Source: an uncultured Odoribacter sp.
GTDB lineage: Bacteria; Bacteroidota; Bacteroidia; Bacteroidales; Marinifilaceae
Assembly (NCBI GenBank): GCA_905193145.1
Contig: CAJJNP010000116.1
Span: forward strand, 1-10,740
DNA length: 10,740 nt
Direction: 5' to 3'
The position numbers and the translations under genes were made by a program. Below the pieces are notes generated by a model. The model did no database searches, was not told where the DNA came from, and saw only the letters and a list, made by a program, of their open reading frames with translations. Numbering within the stretch: the first letter of the stretch is position 1; every line of letters starts with the position of its first letter. Of the stretch, positions 1 to 8,024 are shown in pieces.

Positions 1-109
1 GGTGAAAACTTCTGAGGTCATTTATGTACAGAAACAGGATGTAGGGATGTTTACCGAACAATTTGTGGCAGGAATTATGAAGGAAAGAAAAAGAATTGGA
101 TTTGTATAA
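1..109 (+). CDS. C-terminal end of an unidentified gene (partial, open to the left)
   Basis: The frame starting at base 2 is open from the left edge to a TAA at 107-109 and encodes 35 residues ending ERKRIGFV. No in-frame stop precedes it, the codon choice resembles the neighbours, and a terminator hairpin begins three bases after the stop. These points support it as the real 3' end of a plus-strand gene. The tail is mixed hydrophobic and basic and carries no motif I recognise, so no function is proposed. It converges on the transketolase gene. Confidence 0.6.
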   Translation, partial: VKTSEVIYVQKQDVGMFTEQFVAGIMKERKRIGFV

Positions 110-112
110 AAT

Positions 113-142
113 AAAAAACAGCGTTACAATACGCTGTTTTTT
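113..142. terminator. Bidirectional intrinsic terminator between convergent genes
   Basis: A 12-bp perfect stem (113-124 with 131-142) closes a six-base loop. The core is CAGCGT/ACGCTG, flanked by six A on the left and six T on the right. Read on either strand it gives a hairpin followed by a T-rich run, so it can end the plus-strand gene stopping at 109 and also transcripts leaving transketolase. Confidence 0.85.
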
Positions 143-150
143 ATTTAGTA

Positions 151-177
151 TAGAGTCCGGCCAAAAGCCGGACTCTA
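151..177. terminator. Second strong hairpin just downstream of tkt
   Basis: Perfect 11-bp stem TAGAGTCCGGC/GCCGGACTCTA with a five-base loop (162-166), ending three bases from the tkt stop codon. On the plus strand it is followed by TTTTATTT. On the minus strand, the tkt direction, it lacks an immediate T run, so there it may act mainly as a 3' stabilising hairpin ahead of the true terminator at 113-142. Confidence 0.7.
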
Positions 178-179
178 TT

Positions 180-2222
180 TTATTTCAGCATTTCACAGAT
201 TTCATTGTAAACGAATTCTCCGGTAAAACCGAATTTTTCATCCAAAACCTTTGCTGGAGCTGAGTAACCAAAATGATTGACTCCATGTATACGTCCGTTG
301 GCGCCAACCAGTCCTTCCAAAGTGACAGACAATCCTGCTGTCAAACCGAATTTTTTCTTAGCTGCCGGAATAACTTCTTCCTGGTAAGCTGCTGGCTGTT
401 GGCGGAATAAACCTTCAGAAATGGCTGATACAACTTGTGAAGTGATACCTTTGCGTTCTTTCAACAGGTTTGCTGCATCAATAAGTGTAGAGACTTCAGA
501 ACCGGAAGCGATTAATACAACGTCCGGATTTTCGCCGTTCTTCATTGCTATATAAGCTCCGCGTTCTGCCTGCAGAGCGTCATTGTAACGGTCGCCGGAA
601 GTTGACGGAATGTCATTAATATTTTGACGTGAAAGAACCAAAGCTGTCGGGGTTTTTGTGTTTTCCATTGCCATTTTCCATGCTACGGTAGCTTCTGCAG
701 CGTCTGCAGGACGCAATGCCATAAGGCTCATTTCACCATGGTGGTTCTGTAATTTTTCCATCAGACGTAATTGTGCCTCATGTTCGATAGGTTGGTGGGT
801 AGGACCATCCTCTCCAACTCGGAAAGCATCATGCGACCAAATATATTTTACAGGAACTTCCATCAAAGCAGACAGACGGAATGCCGGTTTCATATAGTCG
901 GAGAACACAAAGAATGTTCCGCAAGCTACATGGATTCCGCCATGGAGTGCTATACCGTTACAAAGTACAGCCATTGTTAATTCGGCAACACCGGCCTGTA
1001 AGAATTTTCCGCTGAAATCACCTTTCACCAGATTACGGGCCCCACCTTTTATAAAGCCGTCAGTCTTGTCTGAGTTCGACAAGTCTGCCGAGCTTACAAT
1101 CATATTGTCTACTTGTTTTGCCAATTCTACCAAAACGTCAGCAGATGCGGCGCGGGTTGCAATATTAGCTTTGTGAGCGATTGCCTTGTAGTCTATTGCA
1201 GGAGCTTCCCCTGACATGTATTGGTGGAAGCGGACTGCCAATTCAGGATTAGCTTTCTCCCAAGCTGCTTGTTCTTCTTTTTTGCGGCGTGCATAAGCGC
1301 GTTTTTCATCCAATACTTTTGCATAATATTCCTGTACATCAGGGAATATAGTGAAAGGATTTTGTGCATCTCCGCCCAAGTTTTCAATTGTTTTTTCGAT
1401 AGAAGCTCCGGCTGCACTCAAAGGCTGACCATGAGTAGATACTTTATTTGAATAATCCTCGTTATTGGCACCTACAGCACCTTTGCCCATCAAGGTGCGG
1501 CCGATAATCAAAGTCGGACGTTCTGTTTCTGCATTTGCTGCACGTAGAGCCTGACGGATTTCTTCTGCATCATTACCATTGATGGTAATAACGCGCCATC
1601 CCCATGCTTCATATTTTGCAGCAGTGTTTTCTGTTGTCACCTCTTCTACTGTGGTAGACAACTGTACATTGTTTGCATCATAGAACATAATCAGGTTGGA
1701 AAGTCCCAGAGTTCCGGCGATTCGTCCTGCTCCTTGAGATATTTCTTCCTGAATACCGCCGTCAGAAATGAAAGCGTATGTTTTGTGAGCCATCCATTCT
1801 CCAAAGCGTGCTACTAGAAAACGTTCAGCGATAGCTGCTCCGACAGCCATAGCATGCCCTTGTCCCAGAGGTCCTGAGGTGTTTTCGATACCACGCTGTA
1901 CGTCACGTTCCGGGTGACCGGGAGTTACACTTCCCCATTGACGGAAGTTTTTAAGGTCTTCCATTGAGAATTTGCCAATCAGACTCAGCATTCCGTATAA
2001 CATCGGAGACATGTGTCCTGGGTCAAGGAAAAAACGGTCGCGGTTTGCCCAGGCTGCATCGTCGGGATCAAAGTTCAAAAACTCTGAGAACAGTACATTT
2101 ACATAGTCAGCTCCACCCATTGCTCCTCCGGGATGTCCCGATTTTGCCTTCTCTACCATGGCTGCTGCCAGTATTCGGATGTTATCCGCTGCTCTGTTGG
2201 TAATCGTATTCATATCTTTCAT
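180..2222 (-). CDS. tkt: Transketolase
   Basis: Thiamine-diphosphate enzyme of the non-oxidative pentose phosphate pathway that moves two-carbon ketol units between sugar phosphates in the cytoplasm. The 680 residues match full bacterial transketolase length. Visible motifs are SGHPGG (28-33), DPGHMSP (68-74), GPLGQGHAMAVG (117-128), the ThDP/metal site SDGG to YDANN (153-185), STHG (262-265), the presumed catalytic Glu in AELTM (E414), and SHDAFRVGEDGPTHQP (463-478). The C-terminal domain ends with a conserved GRIHGVNHFGYSAP stretch. The usual GDG is SDG here, and QGIAN is QGHAM, which I recall as a Bacteroidetes-type variant. The start at 2222 is the first Met. A second Met at residue 4 is also possible. 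The 28-nt gap after the peptidase gene suggests co-transcription. Confidence 0.97.
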   Translation of the reverse strand: MKDMNTITNRAADNIRILAAAMVEKAKSGHPGGAMGGADYVNVLFSEFLNFDPDDAAWANRDRFFLDPGHMSPMLYGMLSLIGKFSMEDLKNFRQWGSVTPGHPERDVQRGIENTSGPLGQGHAMAVGAAIAERFLVARFGEWMAHKTYAFISDGGIQEEISQGAGRIAGTLGLSNLIMFYDANNVQLSTTVEEVTTENTAAKYEAWGWRVITINGNDAEEIRQALRAANAETERPTLIIGRTLMGKGAVGANNEDYSNKVSTHGQPLSAAGASIEKTIENLGGDAQNPFTIFPDVQEYYAKVLDEKRAYARRKKEEQAAWEKANPELAVRFHQYMSGEAPAIDYKAIAHKANIATRAASADVLVELAKQVDNMIVSSADLSNSDKTDGFIKGGARNLVKGDFSGKFLQAGVAELTMAVLCNGIALHGGIHVACGTFFVFSDYMKPAFRLSALMEVPVKYIWSHDAFRVGEDGPTHQPIEHEAQLRLMEKLQNHHGEMSLMALRPADAAEATVAWKMAMENTKTPTALVLSRQNINDIPSTSGDRYNDALQAERGAYIAMKNGENPDVVLIASGSEVSTLIDAANLLKERKGITSQVVSAISEGLFRQQPAAYQEEVIPAAKKKFGLTAGLSVTLEGLVGANGRIHGVNHFGYSAPAKVLDEKFGFTGEFVYNEICEMLK

Positions 2223-2250
2223 TTATTGGTTAATTGTTGATTATTATTTC

Positions 2251-4776
2251 TTATAGATTTAAGTCTTTGTATTGATGTTCCCACCAAGCCGGTTTACCTT
2301 TCAGGTATTTGGCAAAATAGGCGAGTATCGTATTATTCCACAAAATGCGTTGATTGTAATCTACTACAGCATGGTCGGCATTTTTTACCAACACCAGCTC
2401 TGCATCTTTGCCAAGCAGTTTGAGTGCAGTGTAGAACTGGATGCTTTCGCCTGTTGGTACATTTACGTCAGCTGTTCCGTGAATCAGTAGGATGGGGACT
2501 TTCACTTGGTCGGCATTGAACAGTGGGCTCTGGTCCACATAGATGTCTTTTCGGTTCCAAGGATAGGAGTGTGCCGAAGCATTGATGCTGTATCCGTATC
2601 CCCAATAACCTTCGCCCCAATAACTGGAGATGGATGATATACCTGCATGTGAAATAGCACAGGCAAAAAGGTCTGTTTGTGTGGTGAGATACTCCGTTGT
2701 GAATCCACCATAAGATGCTCCCATACAGCCTACATGTTCCCCGTCAATAAAAGGGTGGGCTTTGATGAAGGCACGTACGGAACTGATAATTTCATCTGCA
2801 GTGATTTTACACCAGTTATTTTGGTGGCGGGCAGAAAATTCTTGTCCGTAACCGATGGTGCCGGAAGGCTGCAATACATATACTACATATCCGTTGGCTG
2901 TATATAAATTGAATGGCCAACGACCGCCGAAAGATCTGCTGACGGGAGTCGTACCTCCATAATAGTAAACAATCAGAGGATACTTTTTATTGGGGTCAAA
3001 ATCTGCCGGCAGGTAATAACGTCCGTCAATCAAAGTTCCTTTTTTGTATTGATAATCCCAATCTTTCATTTCGCCGAATTCGATGTTCTCGTATTGCTTG
3101 TGACAGGGATTGTCCCACATGGCAAATTGGTTATCGTTTAAGTTAAGTGTATAGGCTCGGTCAGGATGATTGGTTGTAGAGGCCGTGTACATCATAAATT
3201 CTGAATTTTCGGCAAGACTGGTTTGTTTTACCATATCTCCCGGACATTCTATGGGTACAAATTCTTTGCCGTCATAACGGTAAAGGCGAACAAAGTCGGC
3301 ATCGTTGACTTTGGCAATGATACTACCGTTTTTATGCCATACCGCTTCTTCTACAGAAGGATTGAAATTGCGTGTGATTGCTTGAACATCACCGCTGGCA
3401 AGGTCATAGATAAACAGTTGGGTGTCATATTGGTTTACAATCTGTCCTTTTGTAATATTTTCTCCTAATTTTCCGAAACTGGAAGGACCTCCTTGTACCA
3501 ATAGCTGTTTCCCGTCCGGAGAGAAACTGCAACTTACAGACCAGATGCGGTCTTTCCATAAAGTATCCACCTGTTGGGTTGCCATATCCATCAAATAGAC
3601 ATTCTGTTTGTTGAATGGAAATTCGTTGTATACGGGGCGGGATGTAGAAAACAATAATTTCTTGCCGTCCCGGCTGATATCCATCAGTGACGTAGAAAGA
3701 TTTCCCCAGGTAAGGCGTGAGTATAGACCGGTTGCAAAATCATATTTACATAAATAACTGCGGTTGCGGAAATAATCCTGTCGGTCTTGGACGCCGGCCA
3801 GTTTACGCAATTCCCATTTGGGATCGGCAAAACTCTCGTGCACGGTGTAAATCAAGTAAGAGCAATCGGGCGACCAAATATAGTTTCTGATAGCTTTATC
3901 TTCACTTAGCAGACATTTTTGTTTGCGTGTTTCGAGATCATATTCGTAGAGAGACATGCTGCCGCCTTCGTTTTGCATATAGGAAAGGGCGTCTCTGCCG
4001 GGAATCCATTGCAGATTGTTTGCGCTATTACCGTGGAAAGTGTACATGATTTCTTTATCGGCAATGCGGTAGATATAAGTGTTGACTGTTGATTTCCCAT
4101 TGACAATGTTTGTTCTGCCCAACAATACATATTGACCGGATGGCGACACATCTAGACGGGAAATACGCTGTCCGTTCAATACATCGAGAATAGTTTTTCC
4201 GCGTTTGGGTGAAACAGAAAAAACAACCGGTTCATTGGCAAATTCTTTGTCTGCTTCAAAATGGGCATACACCACTTTGCCTCCTTTGGTTAGCGATTTG
4301 ACTACAATCAGATGTTTCCCGGGCAGCCATTCAACAGGCACTGTCCTGACAGAGCAGTTAGCTCCGTTTGCTGTCGCTTTTTTAACTCCATCCACATATA
4401 TTTCTGCATTCCCGAAAATACGGAAAGTCAGTTGGCCGCTCATCCATTCCGGATTGCTGATATACGTGGCATAATAATTCAGTGTAAGGGCTTCGCCGCT
4501 TGTAGTTGTTACGACAGTGTCTTGTTCCATTCGGGCAATGTCCCATTTTAGTTTGCCTTCGTATTTCCCGTTATCAGGTGTCAGATTTTGAACATTCAAT
4601 CCTGAAAAATCCCCTAGCATGGCATCGGTAAAAATACGCTCGTTGACATTTTTCATATTGCTTAATGCCGGCTTTTCCACCGGTATGGGCGGCAATGCAA
4701 GCCATTCTTTAACATTCTGAGCCTGTGAACTTAGAGTCCCGGCCAGAAGTAAAACAAGAATACTATGTTTATTCAT
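2251..4776 (-). CDS. Secreted S9 family prolyl oligopeptidase (dipeptidyl-peptidase IV-like)
   Basis: A serine peptidase predicted to be exported to the periplasm, where this family removes dipeptides or cleaves after proline in short peptides. I start it at MNKHSILVLLLAG (4776, 841 residues) because this gives a clean signal peptide ending SSQAQ with no lipobox Cys. The longer frame to 4809 runs into the promoter. Residues about 30-200 look like a beta-sandwich lead-in. The middle (about 200-560) has repeated propeller-like strands such as SPSGQYVLL, SPDCSYLIYT and SPDGKQLLV. The C-terminal alpha/beta hydrolase domain carries GASYGGF with nucleophile Ser688, HGTADVNVP with Asp770, and NADHAVVD with His802, so the triad is complete. 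The exact substrate and subfamily are not settled by the sequence. Confidence 0.93.
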   Translation of the reverse strand: MNKHSILVLLLAGTLSSQAQNVKEWLALPPIPVEKPALSNMKNVNERIFTDAMLGDFSGLNVQNLTPDNGKYEGKLKWDIARMEQDTVVTTTSGEALTLNYYATYISNPEWMSGQLTFRIFGNAEIYVDGVKKATANGANCSVRTVPVEWLPGKHLIVVKSLTKGGKVVYAHFEADKEFANEPVVFSVSPKRGKTILDVLNGQRISRLDVSPSGQYVLLGRTNIVNGKSTVNTYIYRIADKEIMYTFHGNSANNLQWIPGRDALSYMQNEGGSMSLYEYDLETRKQKCLLSEDKAIRNYIWSPDCSYLIYTVHESFADPKWELRKLAGVQDRQDYFRNRSYLCKYDFATGLYSRLTWGNLSTSLMDISRDGKKLLFSTSRPVYNEFPFNKQNVYLMDMATQQVDTLWKDRIWSVSCSFSPDGKQLLVQGGPSSFGKLGENITKGQIVNQYDTQLFIYDLASGDVQAITRNFNPSVEEAVWHKNGSIIAKVNDADFVRLYRYDGKEFVPIECPGDMVKQTSLAENSEFMMYTASTTNHPDRAYTLNLNDNQFAMWDNPCHKQYENIEFGEMKDWDYQYKKGTLIDGRYYLPADFDPNKKYPLIVYYYGGTTPVSRSFGGRWPFNLYTANGYVVYVLQPSGTIGYGQEFSARHQNNWCKITADEIISSVRAFIKAHPFIDGEHVGCMGASYGGFTTEYLTTQTDLFACAISHAGISSISSYWGEGYWGYGYSINASAHSYPWNRKDIYVDQSPLFNADQVKVPILLIHGTADVNVPTGESIQFYTALKLLGKDAELVLVKNADHAVVDYNQRILWNNTILAYFAKYLKGKPAWWEHQYKDLNL

Positions 4777-4806
4777 TATCGTAAGTTTATAATATAAAAG
4801 GTAATG

Positions 4807-4837
4807 CAAAGTTAAAAAATAATTGCTTTCTTTGAAA
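4807..4837 (-). promoter_or_regulatory. Predicted Bacteroidetes-type promoter of the S9 peptidase gene
   Basis: On the minus strand TAACTTTG (4814-4807) matches TAnnTTTG exactly. A TTTC (4837-4834) sits 19 bases upstream as a near match to the -33 TTTG. Transcription would start near 4801 and give a leader of about 25 nt. The spacer is the relA terminator hairpin. Confidence 0.6.
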
Positions 4838-4846
4838 GCAATTATT
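4818..4846 (-). terminator. relA intrinsic terminator overlapping its stop codon
   Basis: A 13-bp perfect stem (4846-4834 with 4830-4818) has a three-base loop and is followed on the minus strand by a T run down to 4814. The relA stop codon (4844-4842) lies inside the 5' arm. Confidence 0.85.
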
Positions 4847-7031
4847 CTAACATTGAATCGTGTCTGTTCACTTTCATCACTCCGTTGATGTGTTTCAATC
4901 TGGAGATAAGCTGTTCCAGGTGTTCTGTATTGTCAATCAGCACTACAATATTTCCGTCAAAGATTCCTTCTGCCGAGTTGATGGAAATTCCCCGTAAAGC
5001 GGCATGCGGGTCCTTGCCGATGATTTCCGTGATTTTAGTGACAATGCCGGCTTCGTCTTTACCCATCAGGTTTAATACGGTCTGATAGGAGGTTGCCCCA
5101 TCGTTGGTCCATTGAGTGTTTACAATGCGATAGGGATACCGGCGCATCAGTTCGATGGCATTTTTACATTGGCGGCGGTGTACCTTGATGCCCTCTCCGA
5201 TAGATACAAAACCGATGATATCATCTCCATAGACCGGATTGCAGCAACGTGCGAATTTATAGTCTACATTGTCCACGTTCTTGTCAATCAGCAAAACATC
5301 CTCGTCCATTTTCTTCGGATGAACCACTTTGACATCTTTTGGGGGCGGTGCTACCACGGTTTTTTCTTCGGCATGTGTCAGAATCTCCTTGATTTCAGAG
5401 GGCTCATGTTTCCCGATGGCTATGCCGTGATAGAGGTCTAGCGCAAACTTGTATTTATAATGTTGCATCAGTTTACGGATTATCTCGTCCGTAAATTCTA
5501 TTTTCCAGTTTTTCAGTCGTCGGATTAAGGTCTCTTTACCGATATCGGCCTGGTGGTTGATTTCTTCATTCAAAAACTGGCGAATCCGGTTACGGGCCTT
5601 TGACGTGATGGCAAAATTCAGCCAGTCGGCCTTGGGCTGTTGGTTGGTAGCCGTCAGAATGGAGATCTGGTCACCGTTTTTCAGAACATAGCGTAATGTT
5701 TCATTTTTTCCGTTCACAATACCGCCGATGCATTTGTTGCCGACGTTAGAGTGTATAGAATAAGCAAAGTCAAGCAAGGAGGCTCCGGCCTGCAACGTCT
5801 TCAGGTCACCTTTGGGGGTGAATACATGGACTTCCTTATCCTGAAGGTTGATTTTCATATCATCCAGCAGTTCGATGGCATTCTCCTGGTTGCTTTCCAG
5901 AATTTCGCGCAACTCGTTCAGCCAGCCTTCAATAATGGAATCTGATGTTCCTCCTTTATATTTCCAGTGGGCAGCAAATCCTTTTTCTGCAATCTCGTCC
6001 ATACGTTCCGTGCGGATTTGCACTTCCACCCAACGATTGTCCGGACCGAGTACGGTTGTTTGTAGTGATTCGTATCCGTTGGATTTCGGAACGGAAATCC
6101 AGTCGCGTAAACGCTGTGGATTCGGAGTATATTTATCCGTTACGATAGAATACACTCTCCAGCAGTCGGGCTTTTCATTTTCACCGGTACTATCGATAAT
6201 GAAGCGGACGGCGAAAATATCGTATATCTCTTCAAACTCCACCTGACTTTTCCGCATCTTGTTGAGTATCGAGGCGATAGTCTTGGTGCGGTATTTCATC
6301 TTATATTTAATTCCCCGACGGTCAAGCTCTTCTGTAATCGGTGCCACAAATTGGGCTATATAAGCCTCCCGTGCACTTTTAGAATCTTTCAGCTTTTGTT
6401 CAATTTCTCTGTATATTTTCGGGTTGGAGTAACGTAATGCACGATCCTCCATTTCTGATTTGATATTATATAATCCGAGTCGATGAGCAAAAGGGATATA
6501 AATATAACTGGTTTCCTGTGCCAGCTTCAGTTGTTCTTCTTCTGGAAGATCGTTTGCCAATCGGAGGGCATAAAGTTTTTCGGCCAAGAAAATCAACTGT
6601 ACACGGATATCTTCAGCAAAGCTCAACAGTAGTTTCCGAAAATTTTCGGAATCCACAATCTGCTGGGTTGCATAAATATGGCTGATATCTTTCAGGCCCT
6701 TGATAATTTGCCATACTTTATTTCCGAACATCTCCTTTACTTCATCCAAAGACAGCATCTCCTTTTCAACAGTCTTATGCACCATGGCACAGATAATCGA
6801 AGTCCGTCCCAGACCGATTTCCTGAGTGATAATCAATGTGATGTCCAGAATACGTATCAGCTCCTTGTAATTGAGCTCGTCAGCGCTTTTTTCGTTTTTG
6901 ATGGCAATGTCGAATGCCCTTCGTATCTGCCGGATATCATCCCGTGAAATAAGGTTGCGGCATGATTTTAATACTGCGGCATATTTCCGAATGACAATCG
7001 GGCGGTAAGTCTCTTTCGTCTCTTGGTCCAT
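4842..7031 (-). CDS. relA: RelA/SpoT-family (p)ppGpp synthetase, hydrolase domain degenerate
   Basis: Long RSH enzyme (729 residues from the chosen start) that makes the stringent-response alarmone by transferring pyrophosphate from ATP to GDP or GTP. Order: degenerate HD domain (about 30-200), synthetase (about 240-360, with D271, NGYESLQ 318-324 and E336 in VEVQIRT), TGS domain (about 399-460), helical region, CC/zinc-finger-like domain (C596, C597, HRRQC 618-622), and ACT domain (about 648-725). The hydrolase motif HDxxED reads HKTVEK (85-90) and the later LADRLHNMR-type motif reads LAEKLYALR (149-157). It should therefore synthesise but not degrade alarmone, which is why I call it RelA rather than SpoT. 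I start it at MDQETKE (7031) because the longer frame to 7142 crosses the promoter and its extra 37 residues look unlike RSH protein. Confidence 0.93.
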   Translation of the reverse strand: MDQETKETYRPIVIRKYAAVLKSCRNLISRDDIRQIRRAFDIAIKNEKSADELNYKELIRILDITLIITQEIGLGRTSIICAMVHKTVEKEMLSLDEVKEMFGNKVWQIIKGLKDISHIYATQQIVDSENFRKLLLSFAEDIRVQLIFLAEKLYALRLANDLPEEEQLKLAQETSYIYIPFAHRLGLYNIKSEMEDRALRYSNPKIYREIEQKLKDSKSAREAYIAQFVAPITEELDRRGIKYKMKYRTKTIASILNKMRKSQVEFEEIYDIFAVRFIIDSTGENEKPDCWRVYSIVTDKYTPNPQRLRDWISVPKSNGYESLQTTVLGPDNRWVEVQIRTERMDEIAEKGFAAHWKYKGGTSDSIIEGWLNELREILESNQENAIELLDDMKINLQDKEVHVFTPKGDLKTLQAGASLLDFAYSIHSNVGNKCIGGIVNGKNETLRYVLKNGDQISILTATNQQPKADWLNFAITSKARNRIRQFLNEEINHQADIGKETLIRRLKNWKIEFTDEIIRKLMQHYKYKFALDLYHGIAIGKHEPSEIKEILTHAEEKTVVAPPPKDVKVVHPKKMDEDVLLIDKNVDNVDYKFARCCNPVYGDDIIGFVSIGEGIKVHRRQCKNAIELMRRYPYRIVNTQWTNDGATSYQTVLNLMGKDEAGIVTKITEIIGKDPHAALRGISINSAEGIFDGNIVVLIDNTEHLEQLISRLKHINGVMKVNRHDSMLE

Positions 7032-7067
7032 AGCAGTTAGTTTTAGTGAGCATTTATATATTGAGTC

Positions 7068-7075
7068 CAAAAGTA
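7068..7075 (-). promoter_or_regulatory. Predicted -7 box of the relA promoter
   Basis: Minus-strand TACTTTTG matches TAnnTTTG exactly and lies 36 bases upstream of the chosen relA start. No convincing -33 TTTG is seen at the usual 19-21 base spacing, so this rests on the -7 box and position. It supports the shorter relA start at 7031. Confidence 0.5.
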
Positions 7076-7108
7076 GTGATTTCTTTAGAATTGTTCTGCC
7101 GATTTTTG

Positions 7109-7116
7109 TAATTTTA
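7109..7116 (+). promoter_or_regulatory. Possible -7 box of the nth promoter
   Basis: TAATTTTA matches TAnnTTTG at seven of eight positions, 27 bases before the nth start. A TTTA at 7084-7087 lies 21 bases upstream and could serve as a weak -33 element. Together with the relA box it would make a compact divergent promoter pair. Confidence 0.35.
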
Positions 7117-7143
7117 CATCGGAAAAAACAGCAGATTAGCATT

Positions 7144-7788
7144 ATGACACAAAAAGAGAGATATAGAGGTGTTTTGGAATGGTTTTCGGAGCACTTGGGA
7201 TTATCCGAAACAGAATTACACTACCGTAATCCTTATGAATTATTGGTGGCAGTAATCCTTTCGGCGCAGTGTACTGACAAGCGGGTGAACATGACGACTC
7301 CTGCTATTTTTGAGCGTTTCCCGGATCCTGCATCCATGGCTGCGGGAAGTGTGGAGGAAATATACGAACTGATAAAATCCATTTCCTACCCGAACAACAA
7401 AGCCCGAAATCTGCACGGAATGGCAGTGAAACTGGCTGCCGATTTCGGTGGAGTAGTGCCTGAAGACATGGAGTTGTTACAATCGCTTCCCGGAGTGGGA
7501 CGTAAGACAGCCAATGTTATTATGGCCGTCGCTTTCAATCGTCCCGCCATGCCGGTGGATACTCATGTGTTTCGGGTGACCAATCGTATCGGTTTGGTTA
7601 ACAATACAAAGACACCATTGGAAACGGAAAAACAACTGGTTCAAAACATACCGGCAGCCGTGCTTTCCACAGCTCACCATTGGTTTATTCTGCATGGGCG
7701 ATACGTTTGTACAGCCCGAAAACCCAAGTGTACGGAGTGCGGTATTCAGTCGTGGTGTAAATATTTTTCAAAAAATAATCCGGCTTGA
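7144..7788 (+). CDS. nth: Endonuclease III (DNA glycosylase/AP lyase)
   Basis: Base-excision repair enzyme that removes oxidised pyrimidines from DNA and nicks the resulting abasic site. The 214 residues match the usual family length. The helix-hairpin-helix reads LPGVGRKTANVI (115-126) with catalytic Lys121, and VDTHVFRV carries catalytic Asp139. A complete 4Fe-4S loop C-x6-C-x2-C-x5-C is formed by C189, C196, C199 and C205. The start ATG at 7144 gives the typical short N-terminus. The gene is divergent from relA across 112 nt and is followed by its own terminator, so it is probably monocistronic. MutY is excluded by the short length and the lack of the extra C-terminal domain. Confidence 0.96.
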   Translation: MTQKERYRGVLEWFSEHLGLSETELHYRNPYELLVAVILSAQCTDKRVNMTTPAIFERFPDPASMAAGSVEEIYELIKSISYPNNKARNLHGMAVKLAADFGGVVPEDMELLQSLPGVGRKTANVIMAVAFNRPAMPVDTHVFRVTNRIGLVNNTKTPLETEKQLVQNIPAAVLSTAHHWFILHGRYVCTARKPKCTECGIQSWCKYFSKNNPA

Positions 7789-7908
7789 CGCAACCTTTGG
7801 CGGAATCGTACATCTTCTATATGAAAACAACGATAAAATAATAAACAACAACTAAGAGTAAAACGGGAATAAATTACTCATTTCAATTACAGTTTTAAGG
7901 GTTAGTAA
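7789..7908. other. Untranslated stretch after nth, no gene seen
   Basis: About 120 AT-rich bases separate the nth stop from its terminator. I see no credible reading frame. The only structure noticed is a weak GAGTAA/TTACTC inverted repeat near 7855-7880. It may simply be a long 3' untranslated region. Confidence 0.4.
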
Positions 7909-7942
7909 AAAAGGAACTGCACATTCTTGTGCGGTTCCTTTT
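7909..7942. terminator. Intrinsic terminator between nth and lipA
   Basis: Stem GGAACTGCAC/GTGCGGTTCC (7913-7922 with 7929-7938, one G-T pair) is extended by AAAA/TTTT and has a six-base loop ATTCTT. A-rich bases precede it and a T run closes it, so it fits an intrinsic terminator of nth. Confidence 0.85.
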
Positions 7943-7970
7943 CATTTGTAGCTAGATTTATCTTTTTTGT

Positions 7971-8002
7971 CTTGGGCATTATGGGAAGAAGTGTTAACTT
8001 TA
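7971..8002 (+). promoter_or_regulatory. Predicted promoter of lipA-lipB
   Basis: TAACTTTA (7995-8002) matches TAnnTTTG at seven of eight positions. CTTG (7971-7974) lies 20 bases upstream as a near -33 element. The box is 22 bases before the lipA start and just downstream of the nth terminator, where a lip operon promoter is expected. Confidence 0.5.
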
Positions 8003-8024
8003 CCGGGATTTATTCAATATTATT

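Noticed and set aside
5112..5441. 109-codon plus-strand frame inside relA
   Set aside because: It is an antisense shadow of the RelA C-terminal half with no recognisable protein features.
5848..6246. 132-codon plus-strand frame inside relA
   Set aside because: It is antisense to a well-supported RSH coding region, shows no motif and has no promoter or start context.
7032..7142. N-terminal extension of RelA to 7142
   Set aside because: It would put translation through the predicted -7 box at 7068-7075 and adds 37 residues unlike RSH proteins.
7789..8024. Riboswitch or RNA gene before lipA
   Set aside because: Only a terminator and a promoter can be supported. No riboswitch-like or tRNA fold was recognised.
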